Positions 24,121 to 52,300 of a DNA stretch of 64,000 nt are shown here, piece after piece. The position numbers and the translations under genes are program-made. The notes under the pieces were generated by a model. That model had not been told where the DNA came from, searched no databases, and worked only from the letters and a program-made list of their open reading frames with translations. The stretch is from positions 1-64,000 of the forward strand of contig NZ_JOEA01000003.1 of NCBI RefSeq assembly GCF_000719115.1, written 5' to 3'. Numbering within the stretch: position 1 is the first letter of the stretch; the number at the start of each line of letters is the position of its first letter. This DNA comes from Lentzea albidocapillata. GTDB lineage: Bacteria > Actinomycetota > Actinomycetes > Mycobacteriales > Pseudonocardiaceae.

Positions 24121-24262
24121 TGTAGTCAGTTGAAGACCGTGATGTCCTGGGCGTAGCCCTGCAGGTGTCGCCGTCCACTGGACACCTTCAGCTGCTCGGC
24201 GATCAGTTATCCGTGGGTGTCTAGGATCGTGGCGACATGTCAGCGCGTTGCACTACGACGTC

Positions 24263-24281
24263 CGCTCATCGGCATGAGCGC
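24263..24281. repeat. 19-bp palindromic repeat, copy 1
   Basis: CCGCTCATCGGCATGAGCG occurs here and identically at 24877-24895, on either side of the NTF2-like gene. Each copy is itself a palindrome (CGCTCAT, 4 nt, ATGAGCG). It could be a regulator site or the ends of a small mobile unit. Confidence 0.6.
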
Positions 24282-24339
24282 GCTCGAGCAACGCGATCAC
24301 TGGCATAAGAGTGCGTTCATGGCCTTGTCACGGCAGCTC

Positions 24340-24777
24340 TCAGCAAGGTGAGCAGGCGTCCACGATCGCTGCGGTGTCCCAGTAGAAGGGGCGTACCTCA
24401 GTGATGCGCCCGTCCTCGACGGTGATCGTCTGCAAGATCGGGAAGTCAAGTTTGCGGCCGGTGGTTCGGGCGCGTGCGCGTACATCAGTCAGGACGACGA
24501 GTGGGCTGGTGGTTGCCAGGAAGGCTTGGTCCACCATCTCGAAGGTGTCCCACGTCCGGCTCATGGCGAGGAAGAACTGCTCCATGCCTTTGTGACCGCG
24601 CCAGACTCCGCCGTACGGCAGTGCCGAAGCTTGGTGCAGCACGACGTCCGGGGCGAAGAACGGCGCGAGTGGTGCGAACGACGCACTCCCCGGGCCACCT
24701 GCGGCGAGATACTCAGCCTCCGCCGCGTACATGCCTTTGAGCACGGACATGGCGGCCGTTGTCGATGACGTGGTCAT
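24340..24777 (-). CDS. NTF2/SnoaL-like protein
   Basis: A 145-residue single-domain protein: VLKGMYAAEAEYLAAGG, LAPFFAPDVVLHQASALPYG, GVWRGHKGMEQFF, and FPILQTITVEDGRITEVRPF, the cone-fold NTF2 pattern with the common FxWD ending (RPFYWDT). Members are small isomerases, cyclases or binding proteins; catalytic residues cannot be assigned from sequence alone. I take ATG 24777 (MTTSSTTAAM). A 13-bp inverted repeat covers the start codon, suggesting autorepression by an unseen regulator or a blocking mRNA hairpin. It is not tied to neighbours. Confidence 0.75.
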   Translation of the reverse strand: MTTSSTTAAMSVLKGMYAAEAEYLAAGGPGSASFAPLAPFFAPDVVLHQASALPYGGVWRGHKGMEQFFLAMSRTWDTFEMVDQAFLATTSPLVVLTDVRARARTTGRKLDFPILQTITVEDGRITEVRPFYWDTAAIVDACSPC

Positions 24778-24803
24778 GACGATCACTGTGGATCGTCATG
24801 ACC
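24772..24803. promoter_or_regulatory. 32-bp inverted repeat over the NTF2-like gene start
   Basis: GGTCATGACGATC and GATCGTCATGACC are perfect 13-bp arms with a 6-nt centre. The left arm contains the start codon complement (24775-24777). Either a repressor operator or a hairpin that hides the start. Confidence 0.6.
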
Positions 24804-24876
24804 CGGCCTGCTGGCGGGAATCCGTCATCACAATCGCCCGTCAATCCGCCGATGGCATCACCGGACGCTGGTCATC

Positions 24877-24895
24877 CCGCTCATCGGCATGAGCG
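24877..24895. repeat. 19-bp palindromic repeat, copy 2
   Basis: Identical to 24263-24281, 614 bp away, and about 50 bp before the transposase remnant at 24948. Confidence 0.6.
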
Positions 24896-24947
24896 TGCGT
24901 TCGGAGTTACCAGATCCGATCGTGTCGCCTGCTTCTGGAAGTACTAA

Positions 24948-25550
24948 GTGCTCACCTGTGCCGTGATCGCCGCGCGCGTCCGTTCAGGGGTCTGTCAAAC
25001 GAACTTCTTCCACATCGACACCGTGCTCGGCGCACGTCTGTACGCGCTGGCGTTCCTCGAACACGGCACCAGGCGCCTGCACATCACCGGCGTAACCGCG
25101 CATCCGACGCGGAACTGGACGGTGCAGCAGGCGAGGAACCTGGCCAGCGAGCTCGGAACGCGCATGGAGTCTCTCCGCTTCCTGCTGCGTGACCGTGACG
25201 GTAAGTATGGCGACGCGTTCGACGCCGTATTTGAGGCAGAGGAACTGCGTGTCATTGCGACCGCGCCGCGCGCTCCGCGGATGAACGCGCAGTGCGAACG
25301 GATCACCGGCAGCATCCGCCGTGAGATTCTCGACCACATTCTCATCATGCGAGAAGGTCACGCGCGTCAAGTACTAGCGGCCTACCAAACGCACTACAAC
25401 GAGCACCGGCCTCACCAAGCCCGCGACCAGCTACCGCCAGACGTTCAAGAACACACCGGAGCGGTGCACGATCTTGACGTCTCTGGCAGTCGACCTGTCC
25501 GCACGCAGATCCTCGGTGGGGTGATCAACGAGTACCGATATGCGGCTTGA
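24948..25550 (+). pseudogene. Integrase-core (IS481/IS3-like) transposase lacking its N-terminus
   Basis: The frame gives 200 residues, but only from ~20 on (NFFHIDTVLGARLYALAFLE) is it transposase. The DDE residues are visible as HIDTV, LLRDRDGKYG and NAQCERITGSIRRE; the C-terminus is THYNEHRPHQARDQLPP and QILGGVINEYRYAA. The N-terminal helix-turn-helix and linker that bind the IS ends are missing and replaced by unrelated codons after GTGCTCACC. The RNase-H core may still fold but should not recognise an element. Ends of the IS are not identifiable. Confidence 0.75.
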
Positions 25551-25740
25551 GCTGCAGCGATGACTTTTCGAGCGGTACAAGATCGTCGGCCAACAGCGCG
25601 CGTTCGAGCACCAGATCGGCGAGAATCGCAATGAGGACGTCCGCATACTCGGGCAACGGCTGGTGACGGCGCGCGAACTCGGTGACTTCGGCGATGTACT
25701 CACGGCGGAGCTGCCGCGCGTCGGGGTCAGGATGTACATA
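25525..25740 (-). pseudogene. Coding fragment of unknown type
   Basis: About 70 minus-strand codons read as a helical, charged protein: DPDARQLRREYIAEVTEFAR, QPLPEYADVLIAILADLVLE, ALLADDLVPLEK, with a stop at 25525 overlapping the transposase end. No start codon or family was recognised. Probably a gene tail cut by the adjacent insertion or rearrangement. Confidence 0.3.
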
Positions 25741-25791
25741 CGGCGCCTGGGACACTGGACCCCCGACCACCCGCGAGACCAGGAGTGCACC

Positions 25792-26730
25792 GTGCAGCAG
25801 GGAACCGTCCGCTGGTACGACCTCGAGCGCGGCTTCGGCTTCCTCGCCCCCGACGACGGCAGCGACGACATCTTCGTGCACGTCTCGCAGGTGCAGGGCG
25901 AGGGCGCGGCCCGGGCGCTGCGCGAGGGCCAGACGGTGGAGTTCGAGCCCGGTGAGGGACCCCGCGGTCCGCAGGCGCTGCACGTCGTCGTCACCGGGGA
26001 CGCCGCGCCCGACGCGACCCTGGGCGTGCTCGCCACCGTCTCCTGGTACGAGCCGGCCAAGGGCTACGGGTTCGCCGCGCCGGACGGCGGGGGTGCGGAG
26101 GTGTTCGTGCACTCCTCCGCCATCGTCACCGGGGGTGTCCTCGCGGCCGGGCAGCGGGTGGCCTTCGTCGTCATCGCCGGGGAGAAGGGGCCGCAGGCCC
26201 AGCACCTGGTGCCGCTGAGCTTCGACGCCGGGGTCCGCCGAGCCCCTCTGGTCGCGCCCGGCGACGGTGCCGACGGCTCCGTCCTGTGGTTCGACGAGGA
26301 GAAGTCGTTCGGCTTCGTGGCCGCCGACGACGGGGCGGGCGACGTCTTCCTGCACGTGCGCGCCCTGGTCGACGAGCTGTACCTGCCGGCCGAGGGCGAC
26401 CGGGTCTCGTTCACCACGGTCACCATGGACCAGGGTCGTCAGGCGCGCGAGGTGCGGTTCGTGGCCACCGGCGAGCCGGTGGAGGCCGCCGCGGCCCCCA
26501 GCCAGGCCCGTTCGGTCACCCGGCCCGCAGCCCGCGCCGGCGACGGCTCGGTGGCCCGCTACGACGCGGACCGCGGCTTCGGCTTCATCACCCCCGACGC
26601 GGGCGGGCCCGACCTCTTCGTGCACGTCTCGGTGGTCTCCGGCGAGCCCCTGGTGGCTGGCGAGCGGGTGCGCTTCCGCATCCGGCAGAGCGACCGGGGC
26701 CCGCAGGCCGATGCCGTCGAGCGCGCCTGA
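25792..26730 (+). CDS. Protein with four tandem cold-shock domains
   Basis: A 312-residue protein from GTG 25792 (AGGAG 6 nt upstream). It contains four OB-fold cold-shock domains at ~1-66, 76-142, 164-230 and 248-312. Each has a degenerate RNP1 (RGFGFL, KGYGFA, KSFGFV, RGFGFI) and RNP2 (IFVHVS, VFVHSS, VFLHVR, LFVHVS), plus the VxWxD/E start (VRWYD, VSWYE, VLWFD, VARYD). Bacterial CSPs normally have one domain; four in a row recalls eukaryotic UNR/CSDE1. It should bind single-stranded RNA or DNA along an extended surface. It converges with the NRPS operon and ends in a hairpin; no functional link is evident. Codon choice (many ggg, ccc) differs slightly from neighbours, hinting at transfer. 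Confidence 0.85.
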   Translation: MQQGTVRWYDLERGFGFLAPDDGSDDIFVHVSQVQGEGAARALREGQTVEFEPGEGPRGPQALHVVVTGDAAPDATLGVLATVSWYEPAKGYGFAAPDGGGAEVFVHSSAIVTGGVLAAGQRVAFVVIAGEKGPQAQHLVPLSFDAGVRRAPLVAPGDGADGSVLWFDEEKSFGFVAADDGAGDVFLHVRALVDELYLPAEGDRVSFTTVTMDQGRQAREVRFVATGEPVEAAAAPSQARSVTRPAARAGDGSVARYDADRGFGFITPDAGGPDLFVHVSVVSGEPLVAGERVRFRIRQSDRGPQADAVERA

Positions 26731-26745
26731 CCGTCCGGGACGGTC
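26729..26745 (+). terminator. Hairpin after the cold-shock protein
   Basis: GACCGTC and GACGGTC (7-bp stem, CGG loop) start at the stop codon. Confidence 0.5.
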
Positions 26746-26835
26746 CTACGACGCCTCGAAGCGGGCGACGTAGCGGCGCTGCCACGGCGTCTCGACCTCC
26801 CGGTGGTCGTAGCGCAGCCGCGATGGCCGGGCGGC
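26746..26835 (-). pseudogene. Short C-terminal gene tail
   Basis: Minus strand reads RPSRLRYDHREVETPWQRRY, VARFEAS, stop. It looks like the end of a protein whose body has been replaced by the mbtH end of the NRPS operon, and so may mark the left boundary of the inserted cluster. Not identified. Confidence 0.3.
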
Positions 26836-26842
26836 CTGGCCG

Positions 26843-27040
26843 TCATTCCGCGGCCATGCGCTCGCGCAGGCTGCGCGGCCTCATGTCGGTCCACACCTCG
26901 TCCACGTGGGCGGAGCACTCTTCTTTGGTGCCACGGAACCCGTCGGGGCGCCATCCCGCGGGCACCTCGTGCGTCGCGGGCCAGAGCGAGTACTGCTCCT
27001 CGTCGTTGAACAGGACCTGGTACTCGATGTCGTCCCTCAT
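26843..27040 (-). CDS. MbtH-like NRPS chaperone
   Basis: A 65-residue protein matching the MbtH signature: FNDEEQYSLWP (NxExQxSLWP), VPAGW and WTDMRPRSL. MbtH proteins bind the N-subdomain of adenylation domains and are needed for folding or activity of many actinomycete NRPSs. ATG 27040 lies inside the MFS stop (ATGA overlap). It is the last gene of the PBP-TE / NRPS-B / NRPS-A / MFS / mbtH chain. It should serve the seven complete A domains here. The two conserved Trp residues expected in the family are present. Confidence 0.95.
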   Translation of the reverse strand: MRDDIEYQVLFNDEEQYSLWPATHEVPAGWRPDGFRGTKEECSAHVDEVWTDMRPRSLRERMAAE

Positions 27041-28238
27041 GCCATGACGTCCTTTCGTGGATATGCGCGGAGAACGGGATGCGCGGTGACCAGCACCGTG
27101 ATGACCGCGATGCCGCCCGCGCACAGCAGCACCGCGCCTGATCCGGGGAGCAGTTCGGCGAGCACGCCGCCCAGCGCGGGGCCCAGGGCGGCGGCCGTGC
27201 CGAGGGCGACGTTCATGACGCCGCTCATTCGGCCGCGCAACGAGTCGGGCGTGCGCAGCAGCTGGTAGGTGGTGATCACCGTGTTGGCGGTGGGCGCGAG
27301 CAGTGCCATGCCGGCGAACAGCGCGCCCATCAGGTAGCCGTTGGAGATGAACACGGCCAGCGGCGCCAGAAGGGTCAGCGCCCAGAACACGCCGGCGATC
27401 GCCTGGTGTGGCGACAGCAACGCACTCAGTCGTGGGGCGATCAACGCTCCCACCACACCGCCGGCACCGAGCATCGCGGCCATCACGCCGATCTCGCCCA
27501 ACGGCACGCCACGTGACTGCGCCAGCACGATGATCACCAGGTAGTACGCGCTGAAGAACAGGTTGAGCGTCATCGCGCACCACGCCGTCACGCGCATCTC
27601 CGGCCTGCCCAGCACCCACTTCAGGCCATCGAGCAGTTCGCGGACGAAGTGCCGGCGCTCGGCCGGCGGTGAAGGCGGTACCCGCAGGAAGAGCAGGCCC
27701 ACGAACGCCAGCGCGTGCGTCAGGGCGTCGACCGCGAACGGCACCCAGCGGCCGACCGCCACGAGGAAGCCGCCCAGCGCGGTGCCCGCCATCTGCCCGA
27801 CGGACGACCGTGCGGCGTTGAGCGACACGGCGGTGGCGAGCTGCGACTCCGGCACGATCCGCGGCAGGCTCGCGTCCTCGGCGGGTTCGAAGAGCGCCCG
27901 GCAGGCGCCCAGCACTGCGGCCACGGCCACCATGTGCGGCAGGGTCGCGGCGCCTTGCCACAACGCCACCGCGAGGCTGGCCACCGCGACCGCCTGCGCC
28001 GCCTCCGACCAGAGCATGACCCGCCGGCGGTTCCAGCGGTCGGCCAGCACGCCGCCGGGCAGCCCGACGAGGAGCTGGGCCACCGCGTCCACGGCGAGCA
28101 CGAGGCCCGATGCCGCCGCCGAGCCGGTGACCATCAGCACGACCAGCGGGAAGGCGATGAGGGAGGCGTTGAAGCCCACCTCGGACACCGCCTGGCTGGC
28201 CCACAACAACCTGTAGTTCCGGTTGCGCGACAACGGGG

Positions 28239-28242
<4 letters not shown>
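27037..28242 (-). CDS. MFS exporter of the NRPS operon
   Basis: A 401-residue, 12-helix major facilitator of the MFS_3 / EntS-like type. It has [20 protein letters not shown] at the N-terminus, motif A as [13 protein letters not shown] between helices 2 and 3, and a long acidic-basic loop ([13 protein letters not shown]) in the middle. This subfamily includes siderophore and peptide exporters. ATGA overlaps join it to NRPS-A upstream and mbtH downstream, so it is made in step with the synthetase and is the likely exporter of the peptide, possibly giving self-protection (inference). Confidence 0.9.
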
Positions 28243-46307
<18,065 letters not shown>

Positions 46308-46321
46308 TGTGCTCGTGGTCC

Positions 46322-49300
46322 TCAGAGTTCGTTGAGGGAAGCGGTGTGCTCGAGCTCGCGCAGGATCAGTTCCTCGACGAGGTCGGCAAGTGCGGCGACG
46401 GTGCGCGCGGACAGCACGTCGCGTGGGCTCAGTTCGACACCGAACGCGTCGCGCAGCAGCGAGGTGACGTGCATGCCGCGGATGGAGTCACCACCGAGCG
46501 CGAAGAAGTCGTCCTCGGCACCGATCCGGCCGACACCGAGCGCCTGGGCCCAGATCGACGCGACGGCCTCCTCGGCCGGCGTGCGCGGCGGGACGTGTTC
46601 GACCGGTGTCCACTCGGGATCGGGCAGGGCGCGCCGGTCGATCTTGCCGTTGGGGCTCAACGGGAACTCGTCCAGTCGCACGATCGCGGACGGCACCATG
46701 TAGTCCGGCAGCGCGGCCTCCGCGGCTTTGCGCAGCGCGTCCACGTCCGGCGTCGTGACGTAAGCGACGATCCGTTCGTCCCGCACGACCACGACGGCAT
46801 CGCCCAGCACGGCCTCGATCTCGCCGAGCTCCACGCGCAGCCCGCGGATCTTCACCTGGTGGTCGGTGCGTCCCAGGTACTCGACGGAGCCGTCAGGCCG
46901 CCACCGGGCGAGGTCACCGGTGCGGTACATGCGCGTGCCCGCCCGGCCGAACGGATCGGCGACGAACCTCCCGGCCGTGAGTCCCGGCCGGTTCAGGTAA
47001 CCGCGGGCCAGCTGGGCGCCCGCCAGGTACAGCTCACCGGGCACACCCGGCGGCACCGGCCGCAGTTCGGCGTCGAGCACGCGCAAGGCGGTGTTCCACA
47101 CCGGTCTGCCGATCGGCACGACGTCCGCGCCAGGACAGGTCGCCCAGCTCGTGACGTCCACGGACGCCTCGGTCGGCCCGTACAGGTTGTGCAGCGGCAC
47201 GTCGATCGTCTCGTACCAGGCCCGCACCAGATCCGGCGGCAGTGCCTCGCCGCTGCACAGCACCCGCCGCAACCCCGTGCAGCCCTTGGCGGCGGGCTCG
47301 CGCAGGAACGCTCGCAGCATCGACGGCACGAAGTGCACGGTCGTGATCGACTCGCGCTGGACGAGGTCGGCCAGGTACGCCGGATCGCGGTGGCCCTCCG
47401 GCTTGGCCACCACCAGCGTCGCGCCGGCGATCAGCGGCCAGAAGAACTCCCAGACCGAGACGTCGAAGCTCGCAGGTGTCTTCTGCAGCACCCGGTCGTC
47501 CGGTGTCAGCCCGTACTCGTGCTGTGTCCACAACAGACGGTTGACGACCCCTCGGTGGGGCACGACCACGGCCTTGGGCCTGCCCGTCGAGCCGGACGTG
47601 TAGATCACGTAGGCGGGGTGGTCCTGGGTCAGGGCGGTCTCGGGCGCTGTGGACGGGTAGCCGGAGGCGTCGAGCGGTGAGTCGATCACCAGCACCGGGC
47701 CGGCGTCATCGGTCATGAACGCGACGCGTTCGGCGGGCAGTCCGGCGTCGATCGGGAGGTAGGCCGCACCCGCCTTGAGCACGGCCAGCAGCGTCACGAC
47801 CAGGTCGAACGACCGCGGCAGCGACACGGCGACCACCCGTTCCGGACCGGCGCCCTCGGCGATCAGCCGGTGCGCCAGGCGGTTCGCCCGCCGTTCCAGT
47901 TCCGCGCCGCTGATCGCCTCGCCCTCGAACCGCACGGCCTCTTCACCGTGGGGAGCCAGCAGATCCAGCAGGGTGCGGTCCGGCACCTCGTGCGCGGTGT
48001 CGTTCCACTCGACCAGGACCCGCTGCCGTTCGTCCGCTGTGAGCAGCGGCAGCGCACCGACCTGCCGATCGGCGTTCTCTGCGATGCCGGTGAGCAGCAC
48101 GCGCAGGTGGCCGCCGAGCCTGCGCGCCGTGGTCTCGTCGAACGCCGCGGGGTCGTACCCGAGCAGCACGGTCAGCTCGGTGTCCGGGTAGACCGTGGCG
48201 CTGAGCGGGAAGTTCGTCGTCTCGACGGCTCGCAGGTCGCGCAGCGGCAGACCCTGCGCCGGGTAGTTCTCGAACACCAGCACGCTGTCGAACAGGTTCA
48301 CCCCGCCCTCGACGCCGCTCCAGGCGCGCAGGTCGGTCAGCGGCACGTGCTCGAACCGCCGCGCCTCGACCTGCGTCTCCTGCAGGCCGCGCAGCCAGGC
48401 CGCGACGGGCGCCCGGTCGTCCACGGCCACGCGCACCGGCAGGGTGTTGATGAAGATCCCGGTGATGTCGTCGACGCCGGGCAGATCGGCGGGCCTGCCG
48501 GACACGGTGGCGCCGAAGCACACGTCGTCGCGTCCGCCGTAGCGGGCGAGCAGCACGGCCCACGCGCCCTGTACGACCGATCCCGGCGTCAGCCGCTGCT
48601 CGCGGGCGAACGCGTACAACGCGGCGGACTCCTCGGCGGACAACGAGATCCGCAGGTTCGCCGTGGTGCTGGAGCCGTGCTGCCCGGACGGTGTCCGGTC
48701 GAACGGCAACGGCGTCGGCTCGGTGAAGTCGCCGAGCACCTCGCGCCAGTGCCGCTCGGCCGGCTCGTCGTCCTGGTGGTGCAGCCACTCGACGTAGTCG
48801 CGGAACGGCGGCCGTTCCGCCGGTTCGCCGAGAACGTCGGTCAGCACCTGGAAGACGCTCCAGCCGTCGAGCAGCACGTGGTGGAACGTCCACAACACCT
48901 GCACCTCGTCCTCCGGCAGGCGGGCCAGTGTCAGCCGCATCAACGGCGCGGTCGCGAGGTCCATGCCCTCAACGCGGTCGGACTCCAGCAAAGCCCGCAG
49001 CAGTTCCTCGCGATCCCCGCGAGTCCAGTCCAGATGGCGGATCGGCACCGGTGCCTGCGCGTGCACGACCTGCACCGGTTCCGGCACGCCCTCCCAGACC
49101 ACGCTGCTGCGCAACACCGGCGTGCGGTCCACGGCCCGTTGCCACGCGGCCGCGAGCTCGTCCGGGTCCGCGGTCACGACGAAACTGGTCTGCTGCACGT
49201 ACACGCCGTCGAGGGAGTGGAACACCATGCCCGCCTGCATCGGCGTGAGCGGGTAGACGTCCTCGACGTGCGGCAGCGCGATCCGGTCGCAGGAGGCCTG

Positions 49301-52300
49301 GTCCAACCGGGCGAGCGGGAAGTCCGACGGTGTGCGGCCGCCGGCGTCCGGCTGCGCGCAGTGGTGCGCGATGTCCCGCAACGCCACCAGCATCTCGTCC
49401 GCCAGCCGCGTGATCGTCGCCTCGTCGTGCAGTTCGGTGCTGTAGAACCAGGTCACCTCGAGCTGGTCGCCCTCGACGCGGCTGACCACGTCGATGGCGT
49501 GCGGGCGCGGTGCGTCCGGGTCGGCGTCGAGGTCCATGCCGCGCTGGTCGTCGTCGAACCGGCCGAGGTGGTTGAACCCGACCTCCGGCGTGACGTCCGG
49601 CAGGCCGTCGCCGGTGAGGTACCGCAGGGCTCCGTAGCCGATGCCGCGCCGGGGGACCGCCCGCAGCTGTTCCTTGACAGCCTTGAGGGTCTCGCCCCAG
49701 CCCGCTTCCGGTACGTCGAGGGCGACCGGGAACATCGAGGTGAACCAGCCGACCGTGCGGGACAGGTCGACGCCGTCGAACAGCTCCTCGCGGCCGTGGC
49801 CCTCCAGGGCGACGAGCACTCGCCGGGAACCGGTCCAGCCGCTCAGTACGCATCCGAGCGCGGTCAGCAGGACGTCGTTGACCTGAGTGCGGTACACGGG
49901 CGGCACTTCGCGCAGGACGCGTCGGGTGTCCTGTCCGGACAGTCGGACCGTGACGCCGCGCTGGGAAGCGGTGGTGCCCGTCTTGGAGCTGCCACCGGTG
50001 AGCTGCTCCCAATGCGTTCGTTCGTCGTCGAAGCCGCCCGTTCGGGCGTGGCCGGCGAGCTGGTGTGCCCACTCGCGCAACGAGGTCGTCTTCGGTGGCA
50101 GCGGTTCGCCGCGGTAGGCGGCGCGCAGGTCCTCGGCGATGATCCGCCACGAGATGCCGTCCACGACGAGGTGGTGTGCGGACAACCTGACCTGGCGCGG
50201 TGCCACGATCTCGGTCTCCAGCTGCGAGTGCCCGGACGGCTCGATGCGCTGGCGCCAGCCGTCGTCGAACGTGTACCGCGTCCGCAGGGCGTCGTGGTGC
50301 GCCACCACCGTGCTGACGGCCCTGGCCAGTCGTTCGGCGTCAACGTCTTCGGCGAAGTCGAGCACCACGGACTGGTGGAACCGGCTGAGCCCGTCGTGGT
50401 GGTCGAAGAACCAGCGCTGGATCGGCGTGAGCGGCACGTCTCCGGTGACCGTGCCCTGCTCCGCGCTCGCCCGGCTGGAGGACCGCACGCGAGGAGCCAG
50501 TTCAGCGATCGTCTGGTGCTGGAAGACGTCGCGCGCGGACAGGTGCAGACCGGCGGCCCGCGCCTTGGTGACGACGCCGATCGCGAGGATCGAGTCGCCG
50601 CCCAGCTCCAGGAACCCGTCGCGCACCCCGACCTGGCCGACGCCCAGCACCTCGGCGAACACCGAGGCGAGCACGGCCTCGACCGGTGTGCGCGGCGCGA
50701 CGAACCGGGCGCGCTCGATCCGCGGCGCCGGCGGTTCCGGCAGGTTCGCGCGGTCGATCTCGTCGAGCACCACCCACGCCGACGGGATGAGGTAGTCCGG
50801 CAGCACCTGGCTCAGGACACCCTTGAGCTCTGCGGGATTCGCCCGCGTGACGTAGCCGACGAGCCGTTCGTCGTGCATCACCACGTGCGCGTCGTCGACC
50901 ATCCGGCGCAGGACCTTCTCGACCACCGCCGGGTCGACGCGGAACCCGCGCACACGTGCCACGTCCTCCGCCTCACCCGCGAACTCGACGAGGTCGTGGT
51001 CCGGATTCGCGGTGACGGCCTCGCACAGCGCGACGAGGTCGTCGGCCATGCGCTCGATCGTGCTCGCGTCGAACAGATCGGTGTTGTACTCCAGCGTCAG
51101 CGTGAGGTCGTCGCCCTCACCACGGTTTTGGGCAGGCCAGAACTCGGTGACGAGGTCGAATCGCGCGGCCGGCCGTGGCAGGTCGACCTCCTCGGCTGCC
51201 AGGTCGCCGAAAGCGGTGCGCGTGAGCAGCGGCTGCTGGAGCGCGACGACGGCCTGCACCAGCGGTGTCCGGCTGGGGTCGCGGTCGGGCCGCAGCTGTT
51301 CCACGAGCTGGTCGAACGGCACGTCGTCGTGAGCGAACGCCTCGAGCACCGTGTCGCGCACCTGGTCCAGGTAGGCGGTGAACGGCTGCCGGGGGTCGAG
51401 CCACGTGCGCAGCACCAGCGTGTTGACGAAGAAGCCCGAGACGCCGTCCAGCTCCGCGCGGTCGCGTCCGGCGTTCACCGTGCCGACCGCGATGTCGCGC
51501 TGCCCGCTGTGACGGGCCATGATCACCTTCACCAGTGCGGTGAGCGTCATGAACAGCGTCGCGTCGTGCGCCCGGCCCAGCGTGGTCAGCCGCTGCACGA
51601 GCCCTGCTCCCAGCCTGCGCCGCAGCACCGCGCCCGCCGTCGAGCGCAGTGGCGGGCGCACCCGGTCGGTGCGCAGGTCGAGCGGCTCGAGACCGTCGAG
51701 CTTGTGCCGCCAGTAGTCCACGCTGGGCACCGGCTGTTCCTGTTGCCACAGCGCGAAGTCCGGGTACTGCAGGCGCGGCCGCGGCAGTTGCTCGCCCTCG
51801 TAGAGCCTGGCCAGCTCGTCGAGCAGCACGGTGACCGAACGGCCGTCGGTGATGATGTGGTGCTGGCACAGCACGAGCACTTGGTCGCGGGTGAGCAGCG
51901 CCCGCGTCAGCGGTCCGGTGCGCAGGTCGAACGGCTTCGCCAGCTCGGCCTCCAGATCGTCGGCGAGCTCCAGCCGCACCGCGCCGTGCGGGCTGATCAC
52001 CTGGACGTGACCGTGGACGGTGGTGCGCAGCGCGTCGTGCCGGGCGACCAGCAGGTCCAGTGCGTGCTGCAGCCGGGTGAGGTCAAGCGAGCCGGTCAGC
52101 CGCACGCCGACGGCGGTGTTGCTGTCCGGGCCTTCCGCGCCCTGGAGCCGCTTCTGCGTGCGGGACAGCGGCACCGGTTGCCCGGTGTGGGTGGGCCGGA
52201 TCTCGGCGGGTCTGTCGTCCGGCAGCACTGCGGCCAGCGCCGCGACCGTGCGGTGCTCGAAGAGCGCGCGCAACGGCAGTCCGCCGCCCAGCAACGTCAG

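Larger units (their letters stand above)
23869..24339. other. Gap of ~470 bp holding a terminator, a repeat and coding scraps
   Basis: Just after the regulator, 23,900-24,036 reads AAGNLLVEWAKGWGNAADHG on the plus strand to a stop, like the end of a lost protein. Beyond the terminator at 24076-24120 a minus-strand tail GYAQDITVFN ends at 24126. Neither is identifiable. The 19-bp palindromic repeat copy 1 is at 24263-24281. Confidence 0.4.
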
